Assembly (NCBI RefSeq): GCF_004000275.1
Contig: NZ_RCIP01000001.1
Span: 1,666,749 to 1,730,748 of the forward strand
Origin: Saccharospirillum alexandrii
Lineage (GTDB): Bacteria; Pseudomonadota; Gammaproteobacteria; Pseudomonadales; Natronospirillaceae
Direction of reading: 5' to 3'
DNA: 64,000 nucleotides
The translations under genes and the position numbers were made by a program. Of this stretch, positions 8,655-17,718 are shown piece by piece; position 1 is the stretch's first letter, and the number at the start of each line of letters is the position of its first letter. Below the pieces are notes generated by a model. It saw only the letters and a list, made by a program, of their open reading frames with translations, did no database searches and was not told the origin of the DNA.

Positions 8655-10118
8655 TCAACGGTCTGGAGAGTAGACACCGACGTTGGTGAAGCCGGCGTCC
8701 TGCAAATGCATGGCGTGCAGCTTGCTCATCACGCCCTTGTCGCAATACAGCAGATATTGCTGGTCCTGATCCAGCTCGGCGAATTTGCGATTCAGACTGT
8801 AGAAGGGAATTTGCATGACGGTCGCGTCGGTGATGGGCAGGGGCGCATCGTCGGCTTCCGTCGGGTGACGCACATCGATGACAACGGCCTGGTTTGTGTC
8901 CGACACCGTGTTAATGCCCATCGACAGGTCGTCCTGGGAATTCCAGGTCAGGGTTTCAATGCTTTCACGCGTTGCGTTGGCGATGGCCTCGTCGAGCACG
9001 GCCCAGTCAAAATCGGCTTCTGCCGCCTGAACATCGGCACGCTTGCAGGCTGCATTGGGCTTACGTGAAATCACGCCGCAGAACTCCGGCATTTTTTCCG
9101 CATAGGTGGCCGTGCCAATGGCGCGGGCCTGATCGATGATGTCCGGCTTGCCGGTCACAATCAGCGGGCGTAACACCAACAAGTCCGTTACTTCGTCGAT
9201 GTGACTCAGGTTCGGCAGCGTCTGGCTGGAAACCTGAGCCAGTGCTTCACCGGTTACCACGGCGGGAATGCCCAGATCGGTTGCAATGCTCTGTGCTGCA
9301 CGCATCATCATGCGCTTCAATACCACGCCCATGTACCGATCCGGCACCCGGGTCAGAATGACCTCGACCACCGACTCGAACGGCACCGATACAAACAATA
9401 CCCGATGCGAGCTGCCGTACTTTTTCCAGAGGTAGTAACTGACTTCCTTGACGCCATTTTCGTGCGCCGAGCCGCCCAGATTGAAAAACAGAAAGTGGCT
9501 TTTTACCCCGCGCCGGATCATCTGGTGTGCCGCTACGGTAGAGTCGAAGCCGCCCGACATCAGCGTCATCACCTCTTCCTGCGTACCCAGCGGGTAGCCT
9601 CCCAAACCGGGGCGCTGTTGCTGCACCACAAAGAGGCGGTCGTGTTTGATCTCCAGCTTTACCACAACGTCCGGATCTTTCAGACGAACGCCAGCGGCTT
9701 CGGTTCGCTGGTTCAGACCGCCACCGACGTAGCGCTCAAGCTCAACCGAGGTGAAGTCATGATTGCCGTTGCGCTTAACCCGCACGCAGAAGGTCTTACC
9801 CGCCAGCTCCTGACCCCAAACAGACTCGGTGTCGGAGAGAATCTGGTCAAAGTCACCCAATTCAAATTGCAGCACCGAGCTGACCTGAGCGATACCGGGA
9901 ATGCATTCCAGGGCCGCTGCGACGGCCTGGTTGACCGGCTCGGTTGTTGTCTCGGGAGTACGCACGATGATGCTGTCCCAGTCGTTACGGACCACCACCT
10001 CCGGGCAGATACGACGCAAGACATTGCGCATGTTCTGCGCCAGGCTTTTAACCATCAGCTTGCGTACGGGCCGAGTCTTAATGGTGATTTCCGGAAACAA
10101 CTTGGTTACAAACTTCAT
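8655..10118 (-). CDS. thiI: tRNA 4-thiouridine sulfurtransferase / thiazole biosynthesis protein ThiI
   Basis: A 487-residue enzyme that adenylates and thiolates U8 of tRNA and supplies sulfur for the thiamine thiazole. Domains in order: N-terminal ferredoxin-like and THUMP (about 1-165), PP-loop ATPase with SGGFDS at about 185-190, and a C-terminal rhodanese domain (about 400-487) with the persulfide Cys in LLYCDKG. A further Cys in the CGVISRKP segment matches the partner disulfide Cys. This is the long, gammaproteobacterial form with rhodanese domain. It is divergent from glnA, a gene order also found in Pseudomonas. Confidence 0.96.
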   Translation of the reverse strand: MKFVTKLFPEITIKTRPVRKLMVKSLAQNMRNVLRRICPEVVVRNDWDSIIVRTPETTTEPVNQAVAAALECIPGIAQVSSVLQFELGDFDQILSDTESVWGQELAGKTFCVRVKRNGNHDFTSVELERYVGGGLNQRTEAAGVRLKDPDVVVKLEIKHDRLFVVQQQRPGLGGYPLGTQEEVMTLMSGGFDSTVAAHQMIRRGVKSHFLFFNLGGSAHENGVKEVSYYLWKKYGSSHRVLFVSVPFESVVEVILTRVPDRYMGVVLKRMMMRAAQSIATDLGIPAVVTGEALAQVSSQTLPNLSHIDEVTDLLVLRPLIVTGKPDIIDQARAIGTATYAEKMPEFCGVISRKPNAACKRADVQAAEADFDWAVLDEAIANATRESIETLTWNSQDDLSMGINTVSDTNQAVVIDVRHPTEADDAPLPITDATVMQIPFYSLNRKFAELDQDQQYLLYCDKGVMSKLHAMHLQDAGFTNVGVYSPDR

Positions 10119-10278
10119 AACTGATCAAAGATCACTCAACAGGAAAGGGCGCGGGATTATACCCGCCCGCCCGTCGTTTTTCACGCCGGGTTACAAACCG
10201 TTGCCGACAAGCTCCTGAACCGCGTTCTTCGACAAAAGGCGCGCTCCGCCCTGTTTTCCGGCACGACTGGAACATAAC

Positions 10279-10293
10279 GCACCAAATCAGTGC
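10279..10293. promoter_or_regulatory. NtrC-binding site, distal
   Basis: GCACCAAATCAGTGC has the GCAC-N7-GTGC form of NtrC enhancer sites. Its centre is about 140 bp before the predicted glnA transcription start, matching the distal E. coli glnA enhancer site. Confidence 0.75.
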
Positions 10294-10321
10294 CCTACCA
10301 CAGTGCAGCGATCGTAATTAC

Positions 10322-10336
10322 GCACCATTAAAGTGC
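10322..10336. promoter_or_regulatory. NtrC-binding site, proximal
   Basis: GCACCATTAAAGTGC, a second GCAC-N7-GTGC site, 43 bp (about four helical turns) from the first, placing both on one DNA face upstream of the sigma54 promoter. Confidence 0.75.
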
Positions 10337-10401
10337 ATCAAAAACCCATAAAACGGCCTCAGACCCGCGGGAAACCCCGATAACCTGGCGCTCAATTGGG
10401 C

Positions 10402-10417
10402 TGGCACAGGCCTTGCT
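10402..10417 (+). promoter_or_regulatory. sigma54 promoter of glnA
   Basis: TGGCACAGGCCTTGCT matches the -24/-12 consensus TGGCAC-N5-TTGCW at every fixed position. The start of transcription is predicted near 10427, giving a leader of about 180 nt. The whole 490-bp gap between thiI and glnA is accounted for by this control region. Confidence 0.9.
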
Positions 10418-10425
10418 AAACCAGT

Positions 10426-10440
10426 GCACACAGTTAGTGC
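10426..10440. promoter_or_regulatory. third NtrC-like site at the glnA transcription start
   Basis: GCACACAGTTAGTGC also fits GCAC-N7-GTGC but lies at about +1. A low-affinity site here could throttle glnA at very high NtrC-phosphate, a role like that of the governor sites of E. coli glnAp2. Chance occurrence is possible. Confidence 0.4.
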
Positions 10441-10608
10441 TCAGATTCCAACGGCTTTCCAGCCTGGCCTAACAGGTGCCCTGGCATCAACCAGGTGGTT
10501 AGCCGGTGAAAACAGCAGACGATTGTGCGATGCTGCTGTCGTCACCTGAACTTGTCACACTGAATCAAAGCTCACCGGCCGAAGGGCCGTTTAACTTGGA
10601 GACGTACC

Positions 10609-12015
10609 ATGTCAGATCATACGATGAAACTGATTGCAGAATGTGAAGCACGCTGGGTTGACCTGCGTTTCACAGACACCAAGGGTAAAGAACAGCACGT
10701 TACCATTCCTGCTTCGGAAATCGACGATACCTTCTTCACCGAAGGCAAAATGTTCGACGGCTCTTCTATTTCTGGCTGGAAGGGCATCAACGAATCCGAC
10801 ATGATTCTGCTGCCTGACGACTCTGCTTCCATGATCGATCCGTTCTTTGAAGACCCCACCGTCATCGTACGTTGCGACATCGTTGAACCTTCAACCGGTG
10901 AAGGCTACAACCGTGACCCACGTTCCGTTGCCAAGCGCGCTGAAGCATACCTGGCCTCAACTGGCCTTGGCGACACCGCCCTGTTCGGCCCGGAACCCGA
11001 GTTCTTCGTGTTTGACGACGTAAAATGGGGTTCTGACATTTCCGGTTCTTTCTACAAGATCGATTCTGAAGAAGCAGCCTGGTCTTCCGAGCGCGTTTTC
11101 GAAGACGGCAACCTGGGCCACCGCCCGAAAGTCAAAGGCGGTTACTTCCCGGTTCCCCCGGTCGACAGCCTGCACGATCTGCGTGCCGCCATGTGCGACG
11201 CCATGGAATCCATGGGTCTGGAAATTGAAGTACACCACCACGAAGTCGGCACCGCCGGTCAGTGCGAAATCGGTGTTGGCGCCAACACCCTGACCAAGAA
11301 AGCGGACGAAGTTCAGGTATTGAAGTACTGCGTACACAACGTAGCCCATGCCTATGGCAAGACCGCGACCTTCATGCCCAAGCCACTGGTTGGCGACAAC
11401 GGCAGCGGCATGCACGTTCACATGTCTTTCTCCAAAGACGGTGTGAACCAGTTTGCCGGTGACGAATACGCAGGCATGAGCGAACTGGCCCTGTTCTACA
11501 TTGGCGGCATCATCAAGCACGCCCGCGCCCTGAACGCCTTCGCTAACGCGTCAACCAACTCGTACAAGCGTCTGGTTCCCGGCTTTGAAGCACCGGTCAT
11601 GCTGGCTTACTCAGCCCGTAACCGTTCGGCGTCAATCCGTCTGCCATACGTCTCTTCGCCGAAGGCCAAGCGTATCGAAGTGCGTTTCGGTGACCCAACA
11701 GCGAACCCGTACCTGATGTTCTCTGCCTTCCTGATGGCTGGCCTCGACGGCATCAAGAACAAGATCCACCCTGGCGACTCTGCCGACAAGGATCTGTACG
11801 ACCTGCCGCCGGAAGAGCAGAACGATTACCCAACCGTGTGCAGCAGCCTGACTCAGGCTCTGGACGCTCTGGACCAGGATCGCGACTTCCTGAAAGCCGG
11901 TGGTGTATTCGACGACGACATGATCGATGCCTACATCGCGCTCAAGCGTGAAGACATCGTCACTCTGGACATGACGACTCACCCTGTTGAGTTCGACATG
12001 TACTACTCTGTCTAA
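10609..12015 (+). CDS. glnA: glutamine synthetase, type I
   Basis: A 468-residue dodecameric cytoplasmic enzyme making glutamine from glutamate, ammonia and ATP. Visible motifs: FDGSSISGW, the metal-binding [21 protein letters not shown], and the adenylylation site Tyr397 in [10 protein letters not shown], so activity should be tuned by GlnE. GGAG lies 7 bp before the ATG. Control is by the sigma54/NtrC region upstream. No ntrB/ntrC follow. Its place among purine-catabolic genes fits use of ammonia released from allantoate. Confidence 0.98.
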   Translation: MSDHTMKLIAECEARWVDLRFTDTKGKEQHVTIPASEIDDTFFTEGKMFDGSSISGWKGINESDMILLPDDSASMIDPFFEDPTVIVRCDIVEPSTGEGYNRDPRSVAKRAEAYLASTGLGDTALFGPEPEFFVFDDVKWGSDISGSFYKIDSEEAAWSSERVFEDGNLGHRPKVKGGYFPVPPVDSLHDLRAAMCDAMESMGLEIEVHHHEVGTAGQCEIGVGANTLTKKADEVQVLKYCVHNVAHAYGKTATFMPKPLVGDNGSGMHVHMSFSKDGVNQFAGDEYAGMSELALFYIGGIIKHARALNAFANASTNSYKRLVPGFEAPVMLAYSARNRSASIRLPYVSSPKAKRIEVRFGDPTANPYLMFSAFLMAGLDGIKNKIHPGDSADKDLYDLPPEEQNDYPTVCSSLTQALDALDQDRDFLKAGGVFDDDMIDAYIALKREDIVTLDMTTHPVEFDMYYSV

Positions 12016-12036
12016 TAACTTGCCCCCTGGGTAACT

Positions 12037-12057
12037 GGCCGGCTGACTCAGCCGGCC
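12037..12057. terminator. 21-bp perfect palindrome after glnA
   Basis: GGCCGGCTGA and TCAGCCGGCC flank a single base, 22 bp after the glnA stop. It would form a stable mRNA 3' hairpin, but there is no T-run. The stronger terminator lies just beyond. Confidence 0.55.
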
Positions 12058-12083
12058 CGAAACACCAGACAAGCAAGAGAGTC

Positions 12084-12120
12084 AAAAAAAGCCGACCCCG
12101 GGGTCGGCTATTTCTGTTTT
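12084..12120. terminator. bidirectional terminator between glnA and puuE
   Basis: A-run, then the 20-bp palindrome AGCCGACCCCGGGGTCGGCT at 12090-12109, then a T-rich tail on each strand. It would end the convergent glnA and puuE transcripts. Confidence 0.85.
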
Positions 12121-13039
12121 AGCTCAGCGGATGTTCATCCAGCCAGTGCCGGGCAATGGCTTCCCGGGTGGTCACCCATACCTTGTCGTGCGCCAGCACA
12201 TGATCAACAAAGCGTCGAAGTGCGGCCAGCCGAGCCGGCCGGCCCACCAATCGACAATGCAGCCCGATGCTCAGCATCTTCGGAGCTGACTCGCCTTCTT
12301 CGTACAGCACATCGAATGCATCACGCAGGTGACTGAAGAACTGATCACCGCTGTTGAAACCCTGAGGCGTTGCGAAGCGCATGTCGTTGGTATCCAACGT
12401 GTAGGGCACCATCAGCAAGGGGCGGCTGTAGTTCAGGTCGTAATACGGCAGGTCATCGGCATAGCTGTCGGCGCAATACAGAATATCGTCGCGCTCGGCG
12501 ATCAGCTTAAGGGTATTGGGCGAGGTTCGACCCAGGTACCATCCGGCTGGCGTCGTGCCGGTCATGGCGCGGTGAATATCCAGCGCCCGCTCCAGATGCT
12601 CGCGCTCAACCGATTCAGGGACATGCTGATAATGAATCCAGCGGTAACCGTGGGAGGCAATTTCCCAGTCGGCTTTGAGCATGGCTTCCACGGCCTCGGG
12701 GTTGCGCTGCATGGCCATGGCCACACCAAACACCGTCACCGGAATGTTTCGCTCGGTGAACAAACGATGCAGGCGCCAGAACCCGGCCCGGCTGCCGTAT
12801 TCGTAGAGGCTTTCCATGCTCAGGTGCCGGTCTGCGTACGACTCGGCCCCAACAATTTCAGACAGGAACCGTTCGGATTCGCTGTCACCATGCAAAATGC
12901 ACTGCTCGCCTCCTTCCTCATAATTAATCACAAACTGAACCGCCACCCGGGCGTTACCGGGCCAATTGGCTTTCGGCGGGTGGGCGCCATACCCAATCAG
13001 GTCTCTGGGGTAGGAGGGATCAAAGGTCGGGTGATTCAC
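12119..13039 (-). CDS. puuE: allantoinase of the polysaccharide-deacetylase fold (PuuE)
   Basis: About 306 residues. PuuE hydrolyses allantoin to allantoate and is unrelated to the amidohydrolase AllB. The protein opens with YPRDLIGYGAHPP and VQFVINYEEGGE, family hallmarks, then EIASHGYRWIHY with the metal-binding His and a LHCRLVGRPARL segment near the C-terminus. The GTG start at 13039 is chosen because AGGAG sits 6 bp before it; an ATG at 13066 without a ribosome site would add nine residues. It is convergent with glnA. A dyad resembling the regulator operator lies about 70 bp upstream. Confidence 0.93.
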   Translation of the reverse strand: MNHPTFDPSYPRDLIGYGAHPPKANWPGNARVAVQFVINYEEGGEQCILHGDSESERFLSEIVGAESYADRHLSMESLYEYGSRAGFWRLHRLFTERNIPVTVFGVAMAMQRNPEAVEAMLKADWEIASHGYRWIHYQHVPESVEREHLERALDIHRAMTGTTPAGWYLGRTSPNTLKLIAERDDILYCADSYADDLPYYDLNYSRPLLMVPYTLDTNDMRFATPQGFNSGDQFFSHLRDAFDVLYEEGESAPKMLSIGLHCRLVGRPARLAALRRFVDHVLAHDKVWVTTREAIARHWLDEHPLS

Positions 13040-13107
13040 ACACATCTCCTGTATTTCTTGAGTCATTTGCGACGAACATGCAAATATTTAGGCACGAATC
13101 AGACCGC

Positions 13108-13121
13108 TAAACAATTGTTAA
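13108..13121. promoter_or_regulatory. degenerate RpiR-type operator before puuE
   Basis: TAAACAATTGTTAA keeps AAACA-N2-TGTT of the GAAACA-N2-TGTTTC dyad and contains the palindrome AACAATTGTT. It lies in the divergent region between puuE and the unknown gene at 13148. It is weaker than the copies at 4.7-5.7 kb. Confidence 0.35.
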
Positions 13122-13147
13122 CTCATGAAACTGGGAGCTTGCCCACG

Positions 13148-13696
13148 ATGTTCAACGCTACTGGCCTCGGAGACGCGTCTCCTTCGATCGTGGTCTGCGC
13201 TCCACACCGGCCACCCTCTCTGAAGCCAAATCAACCAAACCAGCTTTTACCCCTGGCGGGTGACGACCTTCACCGACTGGTTCAGGGCAGCGGCAATCAC
13301 TGGCGCAAAATCTTTAACCTCTACGCAAAACTGCTGCACGGATTAACCCCGCGGGAACCCGACTGGCAAACCTGTCGCGAACAGCGCCTGCTGCAAGCCG
13401 GCTCGGCATGTGCATTGGTGTTTGAACACAAGTGGGTCCCTGAGCCAGGGCAGCTTTGCGTCGTGATGGGCCAAACTTACGGACGCTCACTGGGCTGGCT
13501 GGCAGATGATCAGGTGTTGCCCGCTGTGCATCCCTTTGTTCAGCACCCGGAACAGGCGGTGATCGTAACACCCTATTTCGACTACCGGCCGCTTTCCAAT
13601 GCGCGTCTGGCATCACTTGTACAACTCATAGCAACAGCGCATCCGCACTGGCTGGCGGCGTTTTCAGAGCGATCGCACCAATTTAGTGCACACTAG
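13148..13696 (+). CDS. conserved-type hypothetical protein, 182 aa
   Basis: I do not recognise a function with certainty; it may belong to a domain of unknown function seen in marine gammaproteobacteria. There is no signal peptide or membrane segment. The protein is rich in Trp and His, with NHWRKIFNLYAKLL near residue 60 and a C-terminal half reading like an enzyme-fold strand pattern. GGGAG sits 9 bp before the ATG. A longer in-frame reading extends far upstream through puuE on the opposite strand and is not credible. It diverges from puuE and precedes xdhA by 223 bp, so a link with purine metabolism is possible but unproven. Confidence 0.7.
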   Translation: MFNATGLGDASPSIVVCAPHRPPSLKPNQPNQLLPLAGDDLHRLVQGSGNHWRKIFNLYAKLLHGLTPREPDWQTCREQRLLQAGSACALVFEHKWVPEPGQLCVVMGQTYGRSLGWLADDQVLPAVHPFVQHPEQAVIVTPYFDYRPLSNARLASLVQLIATAHPHWLAAFSERSHQFSAH

Positions 13697-13767
13697 ATAG
13701 CCCCTTAGCCAAAGCCTATCCGCGCAAGCGGCGGAGAACCGCCGGCCAACTGAGACTTTACCTTTCC

Positions 13768-13781
13768 TGACCAGTCGGTCA
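13768..13781. promoter_or_regulatory. dyad in the xdhA upstream region
   Basis: TGACCAGTCGGTCA is a 5-bp-arm inverted repeat (TGACC/GGTCA) 139 bp before xdhA. It looks like a binding site for a dimeric regulator of unknown identity. Confidence 0.35.
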
Positions 13782-13783
13782 TA

Positions 13784-13818
13784 TTATGGCCTTGAACTTG
13801 CTATGAGTTTGGCCATAA
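13784..13818. promoter_or_regulatory. spaced inverted repeat before xdhA
   Basis: TTATGGCC and GGCCATAA are perfect 8-bp arms 19 bp apart, about 100 bp before xdhA. They may be operator half sites or a promoter-associated hairpin. No match to the GAAACA-N2-TGTTTC dyad is present here, so xdh may have separate control. Confidence 0.4.
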
Positions 13819-13919
13819 CAATCGATTCACAATGAGCAGGCCATGCTCTCAGAAACAGCAACCGACATCACAACGAAGAGCGCCCGGGTTATGCCGCCGG
13901 GTTGTCTTTGCGAGGCGCT

Positions 13920-15383
13920 ATGACCGACTTTCTATTAAATCGCCAGCCCGTGACTCTGGCCAAGACCGACCCCGACCTTACGGTCCTGGACTACCTGCGT
14001 GAGCAGGCGCATCTGACCGGCACCAAAGAAGGCTGTGCCTCCGGCGACTGTGGCGCCTGTACAGTGGTGGTTGGCGAACTGACCGATCAGGGCATGCGCT
14101 ACCGCAGCCTGAACAGCTGCATAACCTTCGTGCACAGCCTCCATGGCAAACAGTTACTCACTGTTGAACACTTGGAACAGGAAGGTGCCCTGCACCCGGT
14201 ACAGCAGGCGTTGGTGGAGCACCATGGCTCTCAGTGCGGGTTCTGTACACCGGGCTTTGTCATGAGCCTGTTTGCGCTCTATCACAGCGATGTGGCACCC
14301 AGCCGAGAGGCGGTCCTAACGGCGCTGTCGGGCAACCTCTGCCGCTGCACCGGTTACCGCCCGATTATCGATGCGGGCATGGCCTTGCTTGAACAGCGTC
14401 ATGGCGATGCCTTCAGCGCTCAGATCGCCGACATTGAAGCCGAGCTGAGAAGTCTGGAAACGCCGGTGTTACCAGAAGAAACAAAAACTGACCATACGGT
14501 CGGTTTCTGGCAACCCAAAACCCGTCAGGACCTGGCCAAAGCTCGGGCACAGGCACCGGGCGCACGATACAGTGCTGGCAGTACCGACCTGGCACTGGAA
14601 AAGACTCAGCGCCTGGCCAACCTGAACGCCCTAATTGACCTGAGCCAGGTCGCTGAATTGAACCACATCAGCGTTGACGACAAGGGCCTGCACATCGGTG
14701 CTGCTGTCAGCTACACCGATCTCGAACCGGCCCTGCTGGCAGATTACCCCGAAGCTCGCGAATGGCTCGAGCGCCTCGGGTCGCGGCCAATCCGGAATCG
14801 GGGCACCCTGGGTGGCAACCTGGGCAATGCGTCGCCGATTGGTGACACGCCACCGCTGCTTATTGCATTGGGAGCAACCGTCACCCTGAGCAACGGCCAG
14901 ACCGAACGCACACTGCCGGTCAGCGAACTGATTACCGGCTACCGCCAGACTGTTCTGGCCGACGATGAATGGATCGACACCATTCATCTTCCCCGCCGCC
15001 AGCCTGGCAGCCAACTGCGAGCCTATAAAATATCGAAACGCTTCGAAGACGATATCTCAACCGTTTGCGTGGTGTTCTATCTGGAGACCGACTCGAACGA
15101 CACCGTCACCTGTCTGCGCGCGGGCTTCGGTGGCCTGGCGGCGACGCCCCTGGTGCTGGCCGACTGGCAAAACCAGCTGGTCGGGCAGCACTGGCCAACC
15201 GTCGCCGTTGACGCCACCAGCCAGACGCTCGCCAACGCCCTGGCCCCCATTGATGACGTTCGCGCCAGTGCCCGTTACCGAGTGCAGGTTACCGCCAACC
15301 TGTTCAGGCGGTTTCATCTTGAGACAACCCAGCCGGATACCCGCACCCGGGTGCACATTCATGGAGGGTTAAACCATGCGTAA
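13920..15383 (+). CDS. xdhA: xanthine dehydrogenase small subunit (2Fe-2S and FAD)
   Basis: A 487-residue electron-transfer subunit of the molybdenum hydroxylase that oxidises hypoxanthine and xanthine to urate. N-terminal plant-type 2Fe-2S domain with GCASGDCGACT, then the second 2Fe-2S helical domain with CGFCTPGF and NLCRCTGYRP (about 105-150). The FAD-binding domain spans about 190-480, including SRPIRNRGTLGGNLGNASP-type motifs. ATG at 13920 follows GAGG and gives a normal N-terminus. It overlaps xdhB by 8 bp and starts the xdhABC-uraD-uraH-puuD run. Confidence 0.96.
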   Translation: MTDFLLNRQPVTLAKTDPDLTVLDYLREQAHLTGTKEGCASGDCGACTVVVGELTDQGMRYRSLNSCITFVHSLHGKQLLTVEHLEQEGALHPVQQALVEHHGSQCGFCTPGFVMSLFALYHSDVAPSREAVLTALSGNLCRCTGYRPIIDAGMALLEQRHGDAFSAQIADIEAELRSLETPVLPEETKTDHTVGFWQPKTRQDLAKARAQAPGARYSAGSTDLALEKTQRLANLNALIDLSQVAELNHISVDDKGLHIGAAVSYTDLEPALLADYPEAREWLERLGSRPIRNRGTLGGNLGNASPIGDTPPLLIALGATVTLSNGQTERTLPVSELITGYRQTVLADDEWIDTIHLPRRQPGSQLRAYKISKRFEDDISTVCVVFYLETDSNDTVTCLRAGFGGLAATPLVLADWQNQLVGQHWPTVAVDATSQTLANALAPIDDVRASARYRVQVTANLFRRFHLETTQPDTRTRVHIHGGLNHA

Positions 15384-17718
15384 GCTGACCGAATCCCGTT
15401 TGCCGGAAGCCGTGTCACAGGGCCATCGCGGTGCCTCAGTCGCCCACGAAAGTGCCGCCCGCCAGGTCAGTGGCCTGGCCCGTTATGTCGACGACCTACC
15501 GGAACCGGCCAACCTGCTGCATGCGGCGGTAGCTCTGTCGGATGTTGCCGCCGGCACCCTGAACTCGCTCGACATCAAAAAAGTCGCCACTGCTCCTGGG
15601 GTCGTCGCGACACTGACGCTGGCCGACGTGCCCGGCCACACCGACATTGGTGCCGTTTACCCGGGCGACCCCGTCCTGGCTGATGGCCAAATTCTGTTTC
15701 ATGGCCAGCCACTCTTTGCCGTCGCCGCTGAAAACATCGAACAGGCGCGCCAGGCCACCTTACTGGCCGAGTGGAACATCACTCCGGGTGACGCCGTTCT
15801 AACGGTCGATCAGGCCCGGGCCGCTGAAACCTATGTCGGCGATACCGTTCAATTTCGTCGCGGCGATGCGCTGGCGGCTCTGGCCAGTGCCACTCACACC
15901 ACCAGTGGCGAAATCCACATCGGCGGGCAGGAACATTTTTACCTGGAAGGCCAGGTAAGCCTGGTGATTCCCGAAGAAGACGGCGGCATGCTGGTGTACA
16001 CCTCCAGCCAGCACCCGAGTGAAGTGCAAAAACTGGTGGCCGAGGTACTCGGCATTCCGTTCAGCCAGGTTACCGTTGATGTACGTCGTATGGGCGGTGG
16101 TTTTGGTGGCAAGGAGACTCAGGCGGCGCAATGGGCCTGCATCGCCGCGCTGCTGGCCCGCAAAACCGGGCGTGCAGTCAAACTTCGCCTGCCCCGCAGC
16201 CAGGACATGACCACCACCGGCAAGCGTCACCCCTTTGTTAACCGCTGGACACTCGGCTACGACGAGTCGGGCCACATTCAGGCGGCCGATATCGAGGTTA
16301 ACGGTCTGTGCGGCTTCTCTCCGGACTTGTCGAACGCCATTGTTGACCGGGCCATGTTTCATGCGGACAACGGCTACTTTCTGAATGACGCCCATATCAC
16401 CGGCTACCGGTGTCGCACCAACACGGCATCCAACACCGCTTTCCGGGGTTTCGGTGGTCCCCAGGGCATGATGACCATCGAAGCGGCCATGGATGGCATC
16501 GCCCGTAACCTGGGTGAAGACCCGCTGACCATCCGCAAGCACAACCTGTATGGCGACGAGGGTCGCAATGTCACGCCATACCACATGACGGTGACCGACA
16601 ACATCCTGCCCGAGCTGATAGACCGGCTCGAACGCAGCGCTGACTACTGGGCACGTCGCGATGCCATTCGCGACTTCAATGCGCGCAGCCCCATCATTAA
16701 AAAAGGCCTGGCGCTGACGCCGGTCAAGTTTGGCATTTCCTTCACCGCCAAACACCTGAACCAGGCCGGTGCGCTGATCCATCTGTACACCGACGGCAGC
16801 ATTTACCTGAACCACGGTGGCACCGAAATGGGCCAGGGCCTGTTTACCAAGGTGGCGCAAATTGTCGCCACTGAATTTTCGGTGCCGCTGGCCACGGTTC
16901 AATCGTCGGCCACGCGCACCGACAAGGTACCCAACACCTCGCCTACAGCGGCGTCGAGCGGCACCGACCTGAACGGCGCAGCCGCCCAGAATGCGGCCCG
17001 CACCATCAAGCAGCGGCTGGTCGAATTCGCCACAGACCATTACCAGGTGCGCCCGGATCAGATCGAGTTTAATAACGGCCAGGTTCAGATTGGCGAACAC
17101 CGGCTGACCTTTGCCGACCTGGTGCAAACGGCCTATATGAACCGGATTTCATTGTCAGCGACAGGCTATTACCGCACCCCGAAACTGCACTGGGATGCCG
17201 GGACCGGCAAAGGCCGTCCGTTTCTGTATTTCGCCTATGGCGCTTCTTGCTCGGAAGTCACCATCGATACGCTGACCGGCGAATACGCCGTCGACCGGGT
17301 CGACATCCTGCACGACGTCGGTGACAGCTTGAATCCGGCCATAGACATCGGCCAGATTGAGGGCGGCTTTATTCAGGGCATGGGCTGGCTGACCACCGAA
17401 GAACTGAAGTGGAACGACGAAGGCCGTTTGTTGTCGAACAGCCCGGCGACCTACAAGATTCCGTCGATCGGCGATACGCCCCCGATCTTCAACGTCGATC
17501 TCTTTGACCAGCCGAACCGGGAAGACACCGTCTTTAAATCGAAGGCCGTGGGCGAACCGCCGCTGATGCTGCCGATCTCGGTCTGGTGTGCGCTGCGCGA
17601 TGCCATCGCCAGCACCGCTGACTATCGCGTCAACCCGGCCCTCAACACCCCGGCCACGCCCGAACAGGTTCTGTTCGCGCTGGAACAACTGGCCGACCAG
17701 GCACGGGAGGCATCATGA
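15376..17718 (+). CDS. xdhB: xanthine dehydrogenase large (molybdopterin) subunit
   Basis: A 780-residue catalytic subunit that hydroxylates purines at the Mo cofactor. Features: GxARYVDD-like N-terminus, GGQEHFYLEGQ, the RMGGGFGGKE Mo-cofactor loop near residue 240, AFRGFGGPQG near 355, and the base-catalyst Glu727 in AVGEPPL. It overlaps xdhA and, by 4 bp (ATGA), xdhC, so subunits and maturase are translated together. Length matches bacterial XdhB. Confidence 0.97.
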   Translation: MRKLTESRLPEAVSQGHRGASVAHESAARQVSGLARYVDDLPEPANLLHAAVALSDVAAGTLNSLDIKKVATAPGVVATLTLADVPGHTDIGAVYPGDPVLADGQILFHGQPLFAVAAENIEQARQATLLAEWNITPGDAVLTVDQARAAETYVGDTVQFRRGDALAALASATHTTSGEIHIGGQEHFYLEGQVSLVIPEEDGGMLVYTSSQHPSEVQKLVAEVLGIPFSQVTVDVRRMGGGFGGKETQAAQWACIAALLARKTGRAVKLRLPRSQDMTTTGKRHPFVNRWTLGYDESGHIQAADIEVNGLCGFSPDLSNAIVDRAMFHADNGYFLNDAHITGYRCRTNTASNTAFRGFGGPQGMMTIEAAMDGIARNLGEDPLTIRKHNLYGDEGRNVTPYHMTVTDNILPELIDRLERSADYWARRDAIRDFNARSPIIKKGLALTPVKFGISFTAKHLNQAGALIHLYTDGSIYLNHGGTEMGQGLFTKVAQIVATEFSVPLATVQSSATRTDKVPNTSPTAASSGTDLNGAAAQNAARTIKQRLVEFATDHYQVRPDQIEFNNGQVQIGEHRLTFADLVQTAYMNRISLSATGYYRTPKLHWDAGTGKGRPFLYFAYGASCSEVTIDTLTGEYAVDRVDILHDVGDSLNPAIDIGQIEGGFIQGMGWLTTEELKWNDEGRLLSNSPATYKIPSIGDTPPIFNVDLFDQPNREDTVFKSKAVGEPPLMLPISVWCALRDAIASTADYRVNPALNTPATPEQVLFALEQLADQAREAS

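Noticed and set aside
8334-9068. ORF from the repeat region into the 3' end of thiI
   Set aside because: Overlaps repeat element A and thiI antisense; no ribosome site or protein-like sequence.
9201-10124. 307-codon plus-strand ORF across thiI
   Set aside because: Antisense to ThiI, whose domains and motifs are complete; product has no recognisable character.
12329-13147. Long in-frame upstream extension of the gene at 13148
   Set aside because: It runs antisense through puuE, which has clear family motifs; the ATG at 13148 has its own ribosome site.
15799-17127. 442-codon minus-strand ORF across xdhB
   Set aside because: Shadow of the GC-rich xdhB codon pattern; xdhB motifs are intact on the plus strand.
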